Shown piece after piece: positions 8,601 through 21,288 of a stretch of DNA of 36,143 nucleotides (the stretch's first letter is position 1; each line of letters opens with the position of its first letter). The position numbers were made by a program, and so were the translations under genes. Below the pieces are notes generated by a model. That model saw nothing but the letters and a program-made list of their open reading frames with translations, was not told the origin of the DNA and ran no database searches. The DNA is taken from assembly GCA_029762535.1 (NCBI GenBank), contig JARVGK010000032.1, positions 1 through 36,143 of the forward strand, in the 5' to 3' direction. The stretch comes from Thermoplasmatota archaeon (GTDB taxonomy: Archaea; Thermoplasmatota; Penumbrarchaeia; Penumbrarchaeales; Penumbrarchaeaceae).

Positions 8601-9837
8601 CGAAGCTCACATCGGGCAGGAACTCGCTGGCGGCCCTGAAATGCGCGAGCGTCTCCACGATGCCCAGGTCCATGCCGAAGGCGGCCTGGATGAGCTCTTC
8701 TCCGTAACCGGTGGACACACATCTGAGTATCCTGACATCGGGCACCTTCTTCCTGAGCTCTCCAAGGCCCTTCCTCACTGCCTCTATGGGATCTCCTTTG
8801 TTACCGGAGTAGTGGCTGAATACCAACCGCCCCTTATCATCTATGAGGACGACCTTGGTCGTCGTCGATCCCGAATCTATACCGAGGAAGCATCCACCCT
8901 GGACATCAGACCCATGGGCATACTCGACCGGGGTCATCCTGGAGTCGAGCCATTCCCTCATACGCTCGTCCGAATCGAAAAGAGGGACGAGCCGGTTCCT
9001 GTCTCCCTCCCCCACGGGTGTGGACAGCATGTCCAGTAGCGTCTCGAGGTCTGTCTCGAGGCGTTGTGTCCCCTCGTAGAGCGCCGTTCCTATGGCAGGG
9101 AGAAGCGCACTGTCCTTGACCTCGAGGACGTCCTTCTCCTCTAGCCCGAGGACTTCCATGAAGGATACTTTGAGAAAGGGAAGGAACGTGAAAGGTCCCC
9201 CGCAGAAGATCACCGCGGGCCGGGGATCGCAGCCGCGGGAAAGGGTCGAAACGGTCTGGAGCGCCACGGCGTGGAACACCGAGGCGGCTATCTCCTCGGA
9301 GGGGATCTTCCTCGATATCAGATTTTGAACATCGGTCTTGGCGAAAACGCCGCATCGGGAGGCGATCTTGTGGACCTCTTTTGCCTTCCTCGCCATGGCG
9401 TCGAGGTCCTGGATGGGTACGTTCAGGAGCGTTGCCATCTGATCGATGAACGCGCCGGTGCCGCCGGCGCAGTTCCCGTTCATCCTTATATCGACCCTCA
9501 TCCTGTCGTCGAAGAAGATCATCTTGGAATCCTCTCCGCCGACATCTATCAATGTCCTTGCCGAGGGATGAAGCCTCCTTATCGTCTCGGCAGCGGCGAT
9601 CACCTCTTGAACGAAGGGGATCGAACATCTCTCCGATAGACCAAGCCCGGCGGACCCGGTGATCGCGACCGAGAGCTTCTCCTTCTCTGCAAAGGAAATG
9701 CCCGACAACATCTCCCTGAGGGTCTCGTCTATGGCGGCGTTGTGCCTCCTGTAATCGCTGTGAACTATCGATCCGGACGGGTCCATGGCCACGAGCTTGG
9801 CCGTTGTGGATCCTATGTCCAATCCGATGCGGATCAT
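5641..9837 (-). CDS. Giant acyl-CoA dehydratase activase-like protein: two BadF/HgdC ATPase domains fused to dehydratase-related modules
   Basis: 1398 aa. Residues 1-255 and about 315-570 are two ASKHA ATPase domains of the 2-hydroxyacyl-CoA dehydratase activator type, each with a phosphate loop ('GLDIGSTTAK', 'GIDSGSTTTK') and a 'DVGGEDSK' or 'DIGGQDMK' motif. The cysteines that hold the shared 4Fe-4S cluster are present in both: Cys123 and Cys162 in the first, Cys440/444 and Cys479 in the second. A Cys cluster follows ('CSGCQNTC', Cys599-606, then Cys625). The rest, about 665-1398, resembles DUF2229 and HgdA/B-like modules with conserved Cys in 'NICYPAKL', 'FGCGPDALVC', 'NEICYPAI' and 'LQPFGCISNH'. 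The family couples ATP hydrolysis to low-potential electron transfer. The substrate of these giant fusions is not established. No separate dehydratase or CoA-transferase genes lie beside it. Cytoplasmic, with no membrane segment. Confidence 0.88.
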   Translation of the reverse strand: MIRIGLDIGSTTAKLVAMDPSGSIVHSDYRRHNAAIDETLREMLSGISFAEKEKLSVAITGSAGLGLSERCSIPFVQEVIAAAETIRRLHPSARTLIDVGGEDSKMIFFDDRMRVDIRMNGNCAGGTGAFIDQMATLLNVPIQDLDAMARKAKEVHKIASRCGVFAKTDVQNLISRKIPSEEIAASVFHAVALQTVSTLSRGCDPRPAVIFCGGPFTFLPFLKVSFMEVLGLEEKDVLEVKDSALLPAIGTALYEGTQRLETDLETLLDMLSTPVGEGDRNRLVPLFDSDERMREWLDSRMTPVEYAHGSDVQGGCFLGIDSGSTTTKVVLIDDKGRLVFSHYSGNKGDPIEAVRKGLGELRKKVPDVRILRCVSTGYGEELIQAAFGMDLGIVETLAHFRAASEFLPDVSFVLDIGGQDMKAMFIRGGIINDIELNEACSSGCGSFLETFANNLGLDVEDFANMAVASKSPYDLGTRCTVFMNSKVKQALREGASVSDISAGLAVSVVKNCLYKVLKIKDPQVLGDNIVIQGGTFRNPAVHRALEMVLGKRVICPSIPELMGAYGAALSARDGHEEGVATSFIGLEEEVTFTRRFLHCSGCQNTCTVTRMEFGNGNVFFTGNRCERIFSNKGGSSRKGRNLADEKIELLFKRRLEPEGISRGSIGIPRVLNMYENFPFWSTLFVEAGFKVIVSLPSTHTMAEKGLKNVMSENICYPAKLVGGHVLELVEIGVDRVFYPVVVFESQEYADTLNTFNCPIVTGYPDVVRSSLDIESKYGVPFDQPTISFREQRLLKKGVRRYLKGLGVPPSVVDRALSKALDEQERYKDEIRRRCAEIVEASDLVVMLAGRPYHVDHLISHKITEMISRMGADVITEDSVPELDGLGDVHVLTQWQYPNRIYNAVKWAALKDNVEVVQLNSFGCGPDALVCDESRAILAAAGKNHTLIRIDEVSSPGSMRLRLRSMMESLSARGSTRMEGLPRKSTPPFLEKDKERRIIVPFFSRFFSPLVEASFGSVGYEVETLPESDRDSIEAGLKYCNNEICYPAIVVIGDLIKALQRNGYEHDRIALGITQTGGQCRASSYLSLLKKAMVAAGFSDIPVVTVSLSSQKLNEQPGVRLNVWKLLRELVHGILFSDSLMLMYNSTAVREIEKGSADGIVDRYLKMGCDLMMNGREGEMLPLLAKAVDEFNEVEVDDRNRPVIGIVGEIYVKYNPFGNFYVVDHLAKSGIEPYVPPILDFFAQELVNHRFHAEASTKGRTMKYFMSYPAEWYVNHHIERYDRVRKGYVRYRRTHGIQELSNRARGVVSLVDQFGEGWLIPAEIASFAEEGINNVLCLQPFGCISNHIIGKGIENALKRAHPDLNVLYLDMDAGSSEVNIYNRLNFMMRSAWEDLERGG

Positions 9838-9904
9838 CCAGGGGTCGCCTCCGCCATGGCTGGGTCGATGACGTTGGTGTTCTTAAATTGTGTTCCTCAA
9901 GGGT

Positions 9905-10402
9905 TCAATGGCGGTCTTCCTTCTCTATGACCCTGACGGAATCGCCCTTTATCGTTACGGGTATGGAAACCATTGCCTCGAACAGCTCGACGGTGATCTC
10001 CTCCTTGGAGGTATCGATCTGCCTGACCCTGGCCTTCTCGCCCTTGAACGGACCGTTGATGATCTCGACGATATCGCCCTCGGTGATATCGGCCACGATG
10101 GGCTTGGGGGCCAGGTAATGCTCGATCTCCTTGAGCTCGATGTCCCTCTCGCTGTCCACGATCCCCCTGACGTACTGCATGCCCTTGAGGAGCTCCTCTA
10201 TCGCCTTGATGTTCTTTATTCCCTCGACGAGGACGTAGCCCCTGAGCTTTGTAGGGGCGATGATCGCGAAGATCGGACTGTTCTTTCGCTTGGCCTTGAG
10301 TCCCAGGTTCTCGGCGACGGTCTTTTCATGGCCCAATGCGGTCTTTATGGCGAAGATAGTCCTCGGGAAAGATCCCTCCTCAACAAATATTTCATCTTCC
10401 AT
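9905..10402 (-). CDS. spt5: Transcription elongation factor Spt5 (archaeal NusG)
   Basis: 165 aa, slightly longer than the usual archaeal Spt5 of about 150. Residues about 14-98 form the NGN domain that binds the RNA polymerase clamp ('IFAIKTALGHEKTVAENL', 'LRGYVLVEG'). Residues about 105-155 form a KOW domain ('EGDIVEIINGPFKGEKARV'). With Spt4, which is not in this window, it closes the polymerase over the cleft and aids elongation and transcription-translation coupling. It follows secE by 10 nt in an ftsZ-secE-spt5 cluster. The secE-spt5 pair is conserved across archaea and mirrors bacterial secE-nusG. Confidence 0.95.
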   Translation of the reverse strand: MEDEIFVEEGSFPRTIFAIKTALGHEKTVAENLGLKAKRKNSPIFAIIAPTKLRGYVLVEGIKNIKAIEELLKGMQYVRGIVDSERDIELKEIEHYLAPKPIVADITEGDIVEIINGPFKGEKARVRQIDTSKEEITVELFEAMVSIPVTIKGDSVRVIEKEDRH

Positions 10403-10412
10403 TGATCCACCT

Positions 10413-10676
10413 TCAAAGTCCCAGGGCCCAATTGAAGAGATCCGCGAAATATTCCCAGATCAGATAGATGGCAAAGCCCAATCCCCCGATTAGTACTATG
10501 CCTATTCCCGTGATCACCAGAGTTTTGGAGAACTCCTCGCTGGTGGGTTTGCGGGACATTCGCAGAACACGGCCCCACTTGCCGTGGCCGATGTTCTTCA
10601 TCTTCGCCTCGGCCCTCATCTGGCCGCGCTGGCTCTTCTCCCAGGCCCAGGTCCATGTCTTCTTAAGGACGTCCAT
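10413..10676 (-). CDS. secE: Preprotein translocase subunit SecE (Sec61 gamma homologue)
   Basis: 87 aa. An amphipathic basic region comes first, then 'RKPTSEEFSKTLVITGIGI', the family's conserved lead-in to the single transmembrane helix at about residues 51-76. SecE clamps the two halves of the SecY channel in the membrane. The N-terminal basic stretch of about 40 residues is somewhat longer than in the shortest archaeal SecE proteins. The gene lies 15 nt after ftsZ and 10 nt before spt5, so all three are probably transcribed together. Confidence 0.9.
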   Translation of the reverse strand: MDVLKKTWTWAWEKSQRGQMRAEAKMKNIGHGKWGRVLRMSRKPTSEEFSKTLVITGIGIVLIGGLGFAIYLIWEYFADLFNWALGL

Positions 10677-10691
10677 CTGATCTTACCCCGC

Positions 10692-11888
10692 CTACCTTAT
10701 GAAGTCGATCCCGAAGCGGTTCTCACCGGTCTTCCTTATCGACTTGCCGAAGATCTGCTTCGATTTCACCCCGGTGATCACCAGCATTACCCTGATGGTA
10801 TCCTCGAGCTCCGGATCTATCTGGGCTCCCCAGATGAGACGGGCCTGATTGTTGATCCTCTTGTGTATCTCCGAGGCCACGAGCTCCGCCTCGCCTACGG
10901 TCATGCTCTCGCCGCCGGAGACGTTCACGAGCGCGCCCGTCGCATCTGTTATGTCCACCTCGAGCAGCGGAGAGTCCAAAGCGGCGTTCACTGCCTTCAA
11001 CGCGCGGTCATCGTCATCGGATTCCCCGATGCCGATCATGGCGACTCCGCCGCCCTTCATTATGGTTTTCAGGTCGGCGAAATCGAGGTTGACGAGCCCC
11101 ACCTTCGTGATGATCTCGGTTATCCCTTTTATGGACCTCATGAGTATCTCGTCAGCGACCTTGAAAGCCGCGTTCAAGGGCAGTCTCGGGACGATCTCGA
11201 GCAGCCTGTCATTGGGGATTACTATGACGGTATCGGTGTGCTCCTGCAGCTTGTCCAACCCGTACTCGGCGTTCTGCATCCTTACGACGCCCTCCGCCGA
11301 GAACGGCTGGGTGACTATCGCTATCGTCAGGGCGTTGAGCTCCCTGCCGACCCTGGCCACCACCGGCGCGGAACCGGTTCCGGTTCCGCCTCCGAGGCCG
11401 CAGGTGACGAAGACTATATCTGACCCCATGAGGGCGGAGCGTATCTCGTCCTCGACCTCGCGGGCAGCCTCCTCGCCTATCTGCGGGATCGACCCTGCGC
11501 CAAGGCCCCTGGTGGCCCTCCTGCCGATGAGGATCTTGTGGGGGGCGTGGATCGTGAGGAGATGCTGGGCATCCGTGTTCATGGCGTATATGTCGGCACC
11601 CACGATACCCTCCTCCACTATCCTGTTGATGGTGTTGGAGCCCGCTCCTCCGCATCCGACGATCTTGATGTTGCATCTCAAGCTGGCAAGAACCCTTCTG
11701 AGTTCCTCGTCCTCGGGGCTTGAGGTTACCTGGTCCATGACAGGAACCCGCTCCTGAACATCGGACCTGGATTCTTTCATCAGCCGGCTCGCGAAACCGC
11801 TCTCTGACGGTTTGGACTGCGGCGTGGACGGCATGCCCTGGACCTTTCGCTCCTCCCTCTCGAGGACGCCTTTGATTATGGATTTCAT
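10692..11888 (-). CDS. ftsZ: Cell division GTPase FtsZ
   Basis: 398 aa. After a poorly conserved N-terminal extension of about 70 residues comes the tubulin/FtsZ core: '[17 protein letters not shown]', 'NTDAQHL', the GTP-binding loop '[13 protein letters not shown]' (about residues 164-176), and the T7 loop region '[15 protein letters not shown]'. It polymerises at mid-cell to organise division. Many archaea carry two FtsZ paralogues, and I cannot say from one sequence which this is. A purine-rich GGGGGAGAAG ribosome site (11891-11900) supports the ATG, and a TATA-like stretch at 11938-11957 suggests a promoter of its own, separate from the polymerase genes upstream. It heads ftsZ-secE-spt5. 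Confidence 0.95.
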   Translation of the reverse strand: MKSIIKGVLEREERKVQGMPSTPQSKPSESGFASRLMKESRSDVQERVPVMDQVTSSPEDEELRRVLASLRCNIKIVGCGGAGSNTINRIVEEGIVGADIYAMNTDAQHLLTIHAPHKILIGRRATRGLGAGSIPQIGEEAAREVEDEIRSALMGSDIVFVTCGLGGGTGTGSAPVVARVGRELNALTIAIVTQPFSAEGVVRMQNAEYGLDKLQEHTDTVIVIPNDRLLEIVPRLPLNAAFKVADEILMRSIKGITEIITKVGLVNLDFADLKTIMKGGGVAMIGIGESDDDDRALKAVNAALDSPLLEVDITDATGALVNVSGGESMTVGEAELVASEIHKRINNQARLIWGAQIDPELEDTIRVMLVITGVKSKQIFGKSIRKTGENRFGIDFIR

Positions 11889-11937
11889 GTCTTCTCCCCC
11901 ATGGGTATATCGTTTATTTTTCCAATTTCGCCTGGAT

Positions 11938-11957
11938 AAGTATATTCATTATTAAAA
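11938..11957 (-). promoter_or_regulatory. Candidate promoter of ftsZ-secE-spt5
   Basis: On the minus strand this reads TTTTAATAATGAATATACTT, containing two overlapping TATA-like cores 60-70 nt before the ftsZ ATG. The gap between rpl30e and ftsZ is 104 nt, the longest in this block. Confidence 0.4.
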
Positions 11958-11992
11958 GGTTATCTGATGGGTTTTCGCCGCGCAACATCGTC

Positions 11993-12279
11993 TCATTCTC
12001 CTTTCAGGGTCAAGATATCGGACTTTCCGCCTTTGATCACGCACATTGCGCTTATGGTGAACGGCTTGCCGCATGCCGCGCCCAGCTCGGCGTTGCTGCC
12101 GGCATAGGTATATATCGGCACCTTGAACTTCCGGATCGAGTCGAGGTTCTCGACCGGACAGTTCTTGGACACGATGACAAGCTTACCCTTCTTGCCCTTC
12201 AACGCTTTCAATGTCTGCTTCATCCCGATCGAGACCTCGCCGGTCTCCTGGACGTTCCTCAGCGCTCTCTTGATATCCA

Positions 12280-12280
<1 letters not shown>
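11993..12280 (-). CDS. rpl30e: Large-subunit ribosomal protein L30e
   Basis: 95 aa with the L7Ae/L30e fold: 'TLKALKGKKGKLVIVSKNCP', 'VPIYTYAGSNAELGAACGKPF'. L30e sits at the ribosomal subunit interface and binds a kink-turn RNA. Its start ATG shares one base with the rpoA2 stop (TGATG at 12278-12282), so translation is coupled to the polymerase gene. In many archaea this gene is followed by nusA, rps12 and rps7. Here ftsZ follows instead. Confidence 0.95.
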
Positions 12281-17108
<4,828 letters not shown>

Positions 17109-17114
17109 TCCCTC

Positions 17115-20100
17115 CTAGTTGAGATCCTCCAGGTGCAGCCTCATGGCGACGCACATTGATTTGAGCTCGTCGAGCAACAGTTTGAAGGCATAGCTGGTCT
17201 GGACCGGATGTATGTTCCCCGTCTCTCCGCAAACGGGGCATCTGAGGGCCCCCCTCTTGTCGAGCATGGCGACGTTCCCGCACTTCGGGTTGCCGCATAC
17301 GTACTCGATGGTGCCGTCGGATTCATCGAGCAGCCTGTCCTTTATGACCATCGATACGCCGTGGGCGATCAAGGTATCCCTCTCCATCTCACCGAACCTC
17401 AGACCGCCCTGCCTGGAGCGTCCCTCGGTCGGCTGCCTCGTAAGGATCTGAACGGGCCCCCTTGACCTCACATGCATCTTTCCGGAGACCATGTGATGGA
17501 GCTTCTGGTAGTATATCACCCCGTTGAATATCTCGGCCCTGAACTTCTTGCCGGTCATGGGGTCGTACATGATCTCCTTGCCCGTGGGCTTGAAACCGGA
17601 GGCGAGCAACTCTGCCCTCAGCCTCTCCTCGGGCTCCCCGGAGAAGGGCGTTCCATCGATGGTCCTGCCGTTCACGGATCCGACCTTGCCCCCGATCATC
17701 TCGAGGACGTGCGCTACCGTCATACGCGAGGGTATGGCATGGGGGTTGGTGACTAGATCGGGGACGATGCCCTGATCGTTGAAGGGCATGTCCTCGGGGT
17801 TGGCTATCAGGCCTATGACCCCCTTCTGTCCGTGCCTGGAGGCGAACTTGTCCCCTATCTCGGGGATCTTCTCGCTGCGCACGGTGACCTTGACCAGCCG
17901 CAGCCCGTTCTCGGACTCCGTTATCATCACGGTATCCACATGACCCGCCTCCCTGGGCCTTACCGTTATGGAGGTCTCCCTCCTCCTCCTTGGAGTCAGG
18001 AAGTCCGTATGCTCCTCGAGGAACCTCGGCGGGGAGGTCCTGCCGATGAGGACGTCCTTGCCCTCGACGAAGAACTCGGGCGATATTATACCGTCCTCAT
18101 CGAGATTGTTGTATGACTCCTCGGTCCTGGCCCCCATCACGTCAGGGGCTGGGATCTCTATCTTGTCCTCCTGCCCTCCGGGATACCTCCTCTCCTCGAC
18201 GGGATATGTCCTTATGAAGGTGCTCCGGCCCAATCCCCTCTCTATGGAGGCCCTGTTCATTATCAGGGCGTCCTCCATGTTGTAACCCTGATATGATATG
18301 ACGGCCACGACGAAGTTCTGGCCGGCGGGCCTGGTGTTGAAATTGACGAACTCCATGGTCTTGGTCTGCAGCATCGGCTTCTGGGGATAGTGCAGAAGAT
18401 GGGACCTCGTGTCGCATCGAATGCGGTAGTTCGAGGAGCCAAGTCCCAATGACTGCTTGGCCATTCCCGCGCCCATGGTGATCCTGGGGGATGAGTTGTG
18501 CTCGGGATAACACACAAGCCCTGAGCAGCTCCCCAATATGACCAGGGGATCTATCTCCATGTGGGTGTGTTCATCGGTTAGATGCTCCTCGTCGATGGCG
18601 ATGAAGAGGTCCTCCTCCTCCTCCGCGTCGATGTACTCGATGATACCCTGCTGCACCAGGTCTTCCCAGGTCAGCTTCCTCTCGTGGAGGGACTCCCTCA
18701 TCCTCTCGGTGAGCTTGAGCTGGCCGTTCTCGACCACGAACAGGGGGCGCCTGACCCTGCCCTCGTCGCAGTTCACTATGACGGAGTTGATCTGCTTGTT
18801 GTACCTGATGTTGATCTCGTGGGATTTCTCCTGAGGCATGGCGATGAAGCCCTGCCTCCTGCGCTTCCTGAGTCCGTTCACGAGGTCGACGGGATCGTGA
18901 TGGACGCCGATGAGGTTGCCGTTGAGATATACCCTTGCCTCGTCGGTGAGCTCCTTCTCTATCCTTCTCACGCTCTGATCGAATATGGTCTGCTCCAGCT
19001 TCTTCTCGTCGTAACCCTCGGATATATCGACGATCAGTGCCAGGTTCTTCACGAGACCGCAGTTCTGACCTTCAGGGGTCTCGTTCGGGCACAGCCTCCC
19101 CCACTGAGTGGGGTGCAGGTCCCTGGCCTCGAAGTGGGGCTGAGTCCTTGTGAGGGGCGATGTGATCCTTCTCAGGTGTGAGATCGTGGACATGTTGCAA
19201 GTGCGGTCCAGAAGCTGCGATACACCGTCCCTGCCTCCGACCCAGTTCCCGGTCGCAAGCGCGTGGATGATCCTCTGGGTGAGGACATCGGGCCTTATGG
19301 ACGAGCCGACCCGGAGCTTTCTTTTTCTGGTTATGGTTCTCTCGAGCTGGTACTTGAGGTCCTTCATCAGAGAGGTGAAGGCCACCCTGAAGAGGTCCTC
19401 CATGAGGTCCCCCGCCAGGGATATCCTCTTGTTGGCGTAGTGGTCCTTGTCGTCGGGATCCCTCTGTTTTAGCTTCAGCTCCAGGACGGAGCGGGCTATC
19501 CTGCCCAGGTATATCGCCTTCTTGATCCTCTGGTCACGGTGGTCGCCCAGGTGGGGGAGCAGCGACTTGTCGATGATCGATTCGACCTTCTTCTCCCGGA
19601 ACTCCTTGGCCTGACCCGTTGCGAACTTCTTCTCCAGGAAGTTCAGGGCGTCCTCGACGTTCAGGACATTATGGACATTGGAGCATTCCTCGAGGTTCGC
19701 ATATACCACGTTGTTCATCCTCTCGTCGGAGACGATGGCCTTTGCGATATCCTCGTCCGAGTCCATCCCGAGGCTCTTCATGAGGACGACCAGCGGGATC
19801 TGGGTGGGTGCCGCCGGAACGGAGACCATCAGCATGCCGTCCTTCTTCATCTCCACGGAGGTCAATGCCCTGAATCCCTCGCGCTGGGAGAACACCTTCG
19901 CGACCGCCATCGGTGTGCCGTACTTCTCCTCCCACTCCACCAGGACCCTGTTGGGGGATAGGTCCTCCAGGGATATCAGAGAGCGCTCCGTTCCGTTTAT
20001 TATGAAATACGCTCCCGGGTCGAGGGGGTCCTCGCCCATGTTCTGAAGCTTCTGATTGTACTGGTCCTCGGAGAGGTTGAGGTCCTGGCCTAACATCTCC

Positions 20101-20528
20101 GGATGCAGGTTGCATCTCTTTGACTTTACCATGATGGGCAGATCGCCTATCTTGACCTTCTCGGGCTCCCTGTCTATGCCGTTCTCGATGATCGTGAACT
20201 CCAGGAAAACGGGGGCCGCATAGGTGAGGTCCCTGAGCCTGGCCTCCATGGGCGTAAGCTCGTGGGTCGCACCGTTGGCCTCCTTGATGACAGGGGTGCC
20301 TACCGTTATCCTTCCAAGCTTTATATCGACGCTCTCCTCGTCGAGCTTGTCGATGTCCAGCCTGATGAGGCCTCTCTCGTTGTCCACCTCGCCTATCCTT
20401 ATGGAATCTATGATGCGCTGCATCCTGGACCGGGGATTGTCATGGGTGGGCAAGAAATCGTTGAACGAGGCCAGCTGATGGTTGATTATGCTCCTGCTCT
20501 TAAAGAATGCCTCGACAACGTCCTTCAA
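17115..20528 (-). CDS. rpoB: RNA polymerase subunit B (Rpo2), unsplit
   Basis: 1137 aa, a single chain covering both B'' and B' parts, which are separate genes in many methanogens and haloarchaea. Landmarks include '[22 protein letters not shown]', '[14 protein letters not shown]', '[15 protein letters not shown]', and a C-terminal zinc site 'CGNPKCGN...CPVCGE'. It forms the pincer opposite A' and binds nascent RNA. The likely start is TTG at 20528, preceded by an AGGTGA ribosome site (20533-20538). No ATG gives a better fit to the N-terminus '[21 protein letters not shown]'. It follows rpoH by 70 nt. Confidence 0.97.
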   Translation of the reverse strand: MKDVVEAFFKSRSIINHQLASFNDFLPTHDNPRSRMQRIIDSIRIGEVDNERGLIRLDIDKLDEESVDIKLGRITVGTPVIKEANGATHELTPMEARLRDLTYAAPVFLEFTIIENGIDREPEKVKIGDLPIMVKSKRCNLHPEMLGQDLNLSEDQYNQKLQNMGEDPLDPGAYFIINGTERSLISLEDLSPNRVLVEWEEKYGTPMAVAKVFSQREGFRALTSVEMKKDGMLMVSVPAAPTQIPLVVLMKSLGMDSDEDIAKAIVSDERMNNVVYANLEECSNVHNVLNVEDALNFLEKKFATGQAKEFREKKVESIIDKSLLPHLGDHRDQRIKKAIYLGRIARSVLELKLKQRDPDDKDHYANKRISLAGDLMEDLFRVAFTSLMKDLKYQLERTITRKRKLRVGSSIRPDVLTQRIIHALATGNWVGGRDGVSQLLDRTCNMSTISHLRRITSPLTRTQPHFEARDLHPTQWGRLCPNETPEGQNCGLVKNLALIVDISEGYDEKKLEQTIFDQSVRRIEKELTDEARVYLNGNLIGVHHDPVDLVNGLRKRRRQGFIAMPQEKSHEINIRYNKQINSVIVNCDEGRVRRPLFVVENGQLKLTERMRESLHERKLTWEDLVQQGIIEYIDAEEEEDLFIAIDEEHLTDEHTHMEIDPLVILGSCSGLVCYPEHNSSPRITMGAGMAKQSLGLGSSNYRIRCDTRSHLLHYPQKPMLQTKTMEFVNFNTRPAGQNFVVAVISYQGYNMEDALIMNRASIERGLGRSTFIRTYPVEERRYPGGQEDKIEIPAPDVMGARTEESYNNLDEDGIISPEFFVEGKDVLIGRTSPPRFLEEHTDFLTPRRRRETSITVRPREAGHVDTVMITESENGLRLVKVTVRSEKIPEIGDKFASRHGQKGVIGLIANPEDMPFNDQGIVPDLVTNPHAIPSRMTVAHVLEMIGGKVGSVNGRTIDGTPFSGEPEERLRAELLASGFKPTGKEIMYDPMTGKKFRAEIFNGVIYYQKLHHMVSGKMHVRSRGPVQILTRQPTEGRSRQGGLRFGEMERDTLIAHGVSMVIKDRLLDESDGTIEYVCGNPKCGNVAMLDKRGALRCPVCGETGNIHPVQTSYAFKLLLDELKSMCVAMRLHLEDLN

Positions 20529-20598
20529 AATATCACCTCTATCTCATCATTCATTCCTTCGACCATCAACGCCCCCCCTCTTTCGGATGATGTCGGAT

Positions 20599-20850
20599 TC
20601 ATGGGACCGACCTCTCCTCGACAACGATCCTGTAATACAGGGAAGTTCCCGCCGTCGGGCTCTTCCTCTCTATCCTGATCACGTCCCCGGGCGATGCGCC
20701 GATCGCCCTGGCGCAGGGATCGTTTATGAGGATCTTGGGCAGCTTGGTCCTGTCGATTCCGTAGGTCGAGAGCATCTCCTCGACCTCGTCATGGGTCATC
20801 ACGCTGTGGCGCGGGACTAGATGATTGGCCATTACGTTGAACTTGGGCAT
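20599..20850 (-). CDS. rpoH: RNA polymerase subunit H (Rpo5)
   Basis: 83 aa, typical for the archaeal homologue of the C-terminal domain of eukaryotic Rpb5: 'HLVPRHSVMTHDEVEEML', 'LPKILINDPCARAIGASPGDVIRIER', 'YYRIVVE'. It sits at the downstream DNA end of the polymerase jaw. GGGAGGT (20858-20864) lies 7 nt before the ATG. The 62 bp between it and the tRNA-Lys 3' end show no TATA box, so it may depend on a promoter upstream of or inside the tRNA gene. Confidence 0.95.
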   Translation of the reverse strand: MPKFNVMANHLVPRHSVMTHDEVEEMLSTYGIDRTKLPKILINDPCARAIGASPGDVIRIERKSPTAGTSLYYRIVVEERSVP

Positions 20851-20912
20851 CTTCGGTACCTCCCGATTTCACGTCGGATCGTCATTCCCCCGGTACATGA
20901 CGGAAAAGGATC

Positions 20913-21030
20913 TGGCGGGTCCGAGGGGATTCGAACCCCTGGCCCTCTGGTTAAAAGCCAGACGCTCTTTCTAGGGCTGAGGGCGACCGTTAATGCCACC
21001 GCTCATCCTACCTAGCTGAGCTACGGACCC
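20913..21030 (-). tRNA. tRNA-Lys(UUU) with D-loop intron and encoded CCA
   Basis: Read on the minus strand the acceptor stem GGGTCCG (21030-21024) pairs with CGGACCC (20923-20917), followed by G and an encoded CCA (20915-20913). The anticodon arm TCTGG-CTTTTAA-CCAGA gives anticodon UUU, and the T arm AGGGG-TTCGAAT-CCCCT is perfect. The D stem GCTC/GAGC is interrupted: 'GCTCAGCTAGGTA' is followed by about 40 extra bases before 'AGAGCG'. Removing them gives a normal 75-nt tRNA body plus CCA. The gene lies directly upstream of rpoH. Confidence 0.93.
20969..21008 (-). other. Predicted archaeal tRNA intron (D-loop, bulge-helix-bulge)
   Basis: The precursor can fold as follows. The D stem GCTC:GAGC closes the structure. 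An exon CTAGG pairs with intron CCTAG. A bulge TAG (cut TA|G) lies at the 5' splice site and a bulge AAA (cut AA|A) at the 3' site. Beyond the first bulge, intron GATGAG pairs with CTCAGC (one A-G mismatch) and GGTGGC pairs with GTCGCC around a 7-nt loop. This matches a relaxed bulge-helix-bulge substrate of the archaeal splicing endonuclease. The exact ends may shift by one or two bases. Confidence 0.75.
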
Positions 21031-21084
21031 TAAACATGCCAGTACCTATCCGATGCGGTCGAGACAAGGGGGCAATATGGACCG

Positions 21085-21094
21085 TATATATATT
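21085..21094 (-). promoter_or_regulatory. TATA box upstream of tRNA-Lys and the polymerase genes
   Basis: An alternating A/T core (TATATATATT on the plus strand) lies 55-64 nt before the tRNA 5' end. Start about 25 nt downstream, near 21060, would leave a 30-nt precursor leader for RNase P. It is the only clear TATA box upstream of rpoH, so it may drive both. Confidence 0.5.
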
Positions 21095-21252
21095 ACTTTC
21101 TGGAGGGGGGGATCAGATGGACGGTGGAGTTGGATAAGCCATTGTCGGAGCTTTTCTCACATGAACGGGCTTTTTGCCGTAACATTAAATAACGATGAAG
21201 TACAATTATAGTCAGTGCCCTTTCGATGCGGTCGATCGAGGGGTGATTAGAA

Positions 21253-21266
21253 GGGATGGGTATCCC
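21253..21266 (-). terminator. Small hairpin just after purM, possible 3' end signal
   Basis: GGGAT (21253-21257) pairs perfectly with ATCCC (21262-21266) around a 4-nt loop, 23 nt beyond the purM stop. There is no good T-run after it, so a terminator role is weakly supported. Confidence 0.2.
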
Positions 21267-21288
21267 TGACTATTCTATTTTATGCTCC

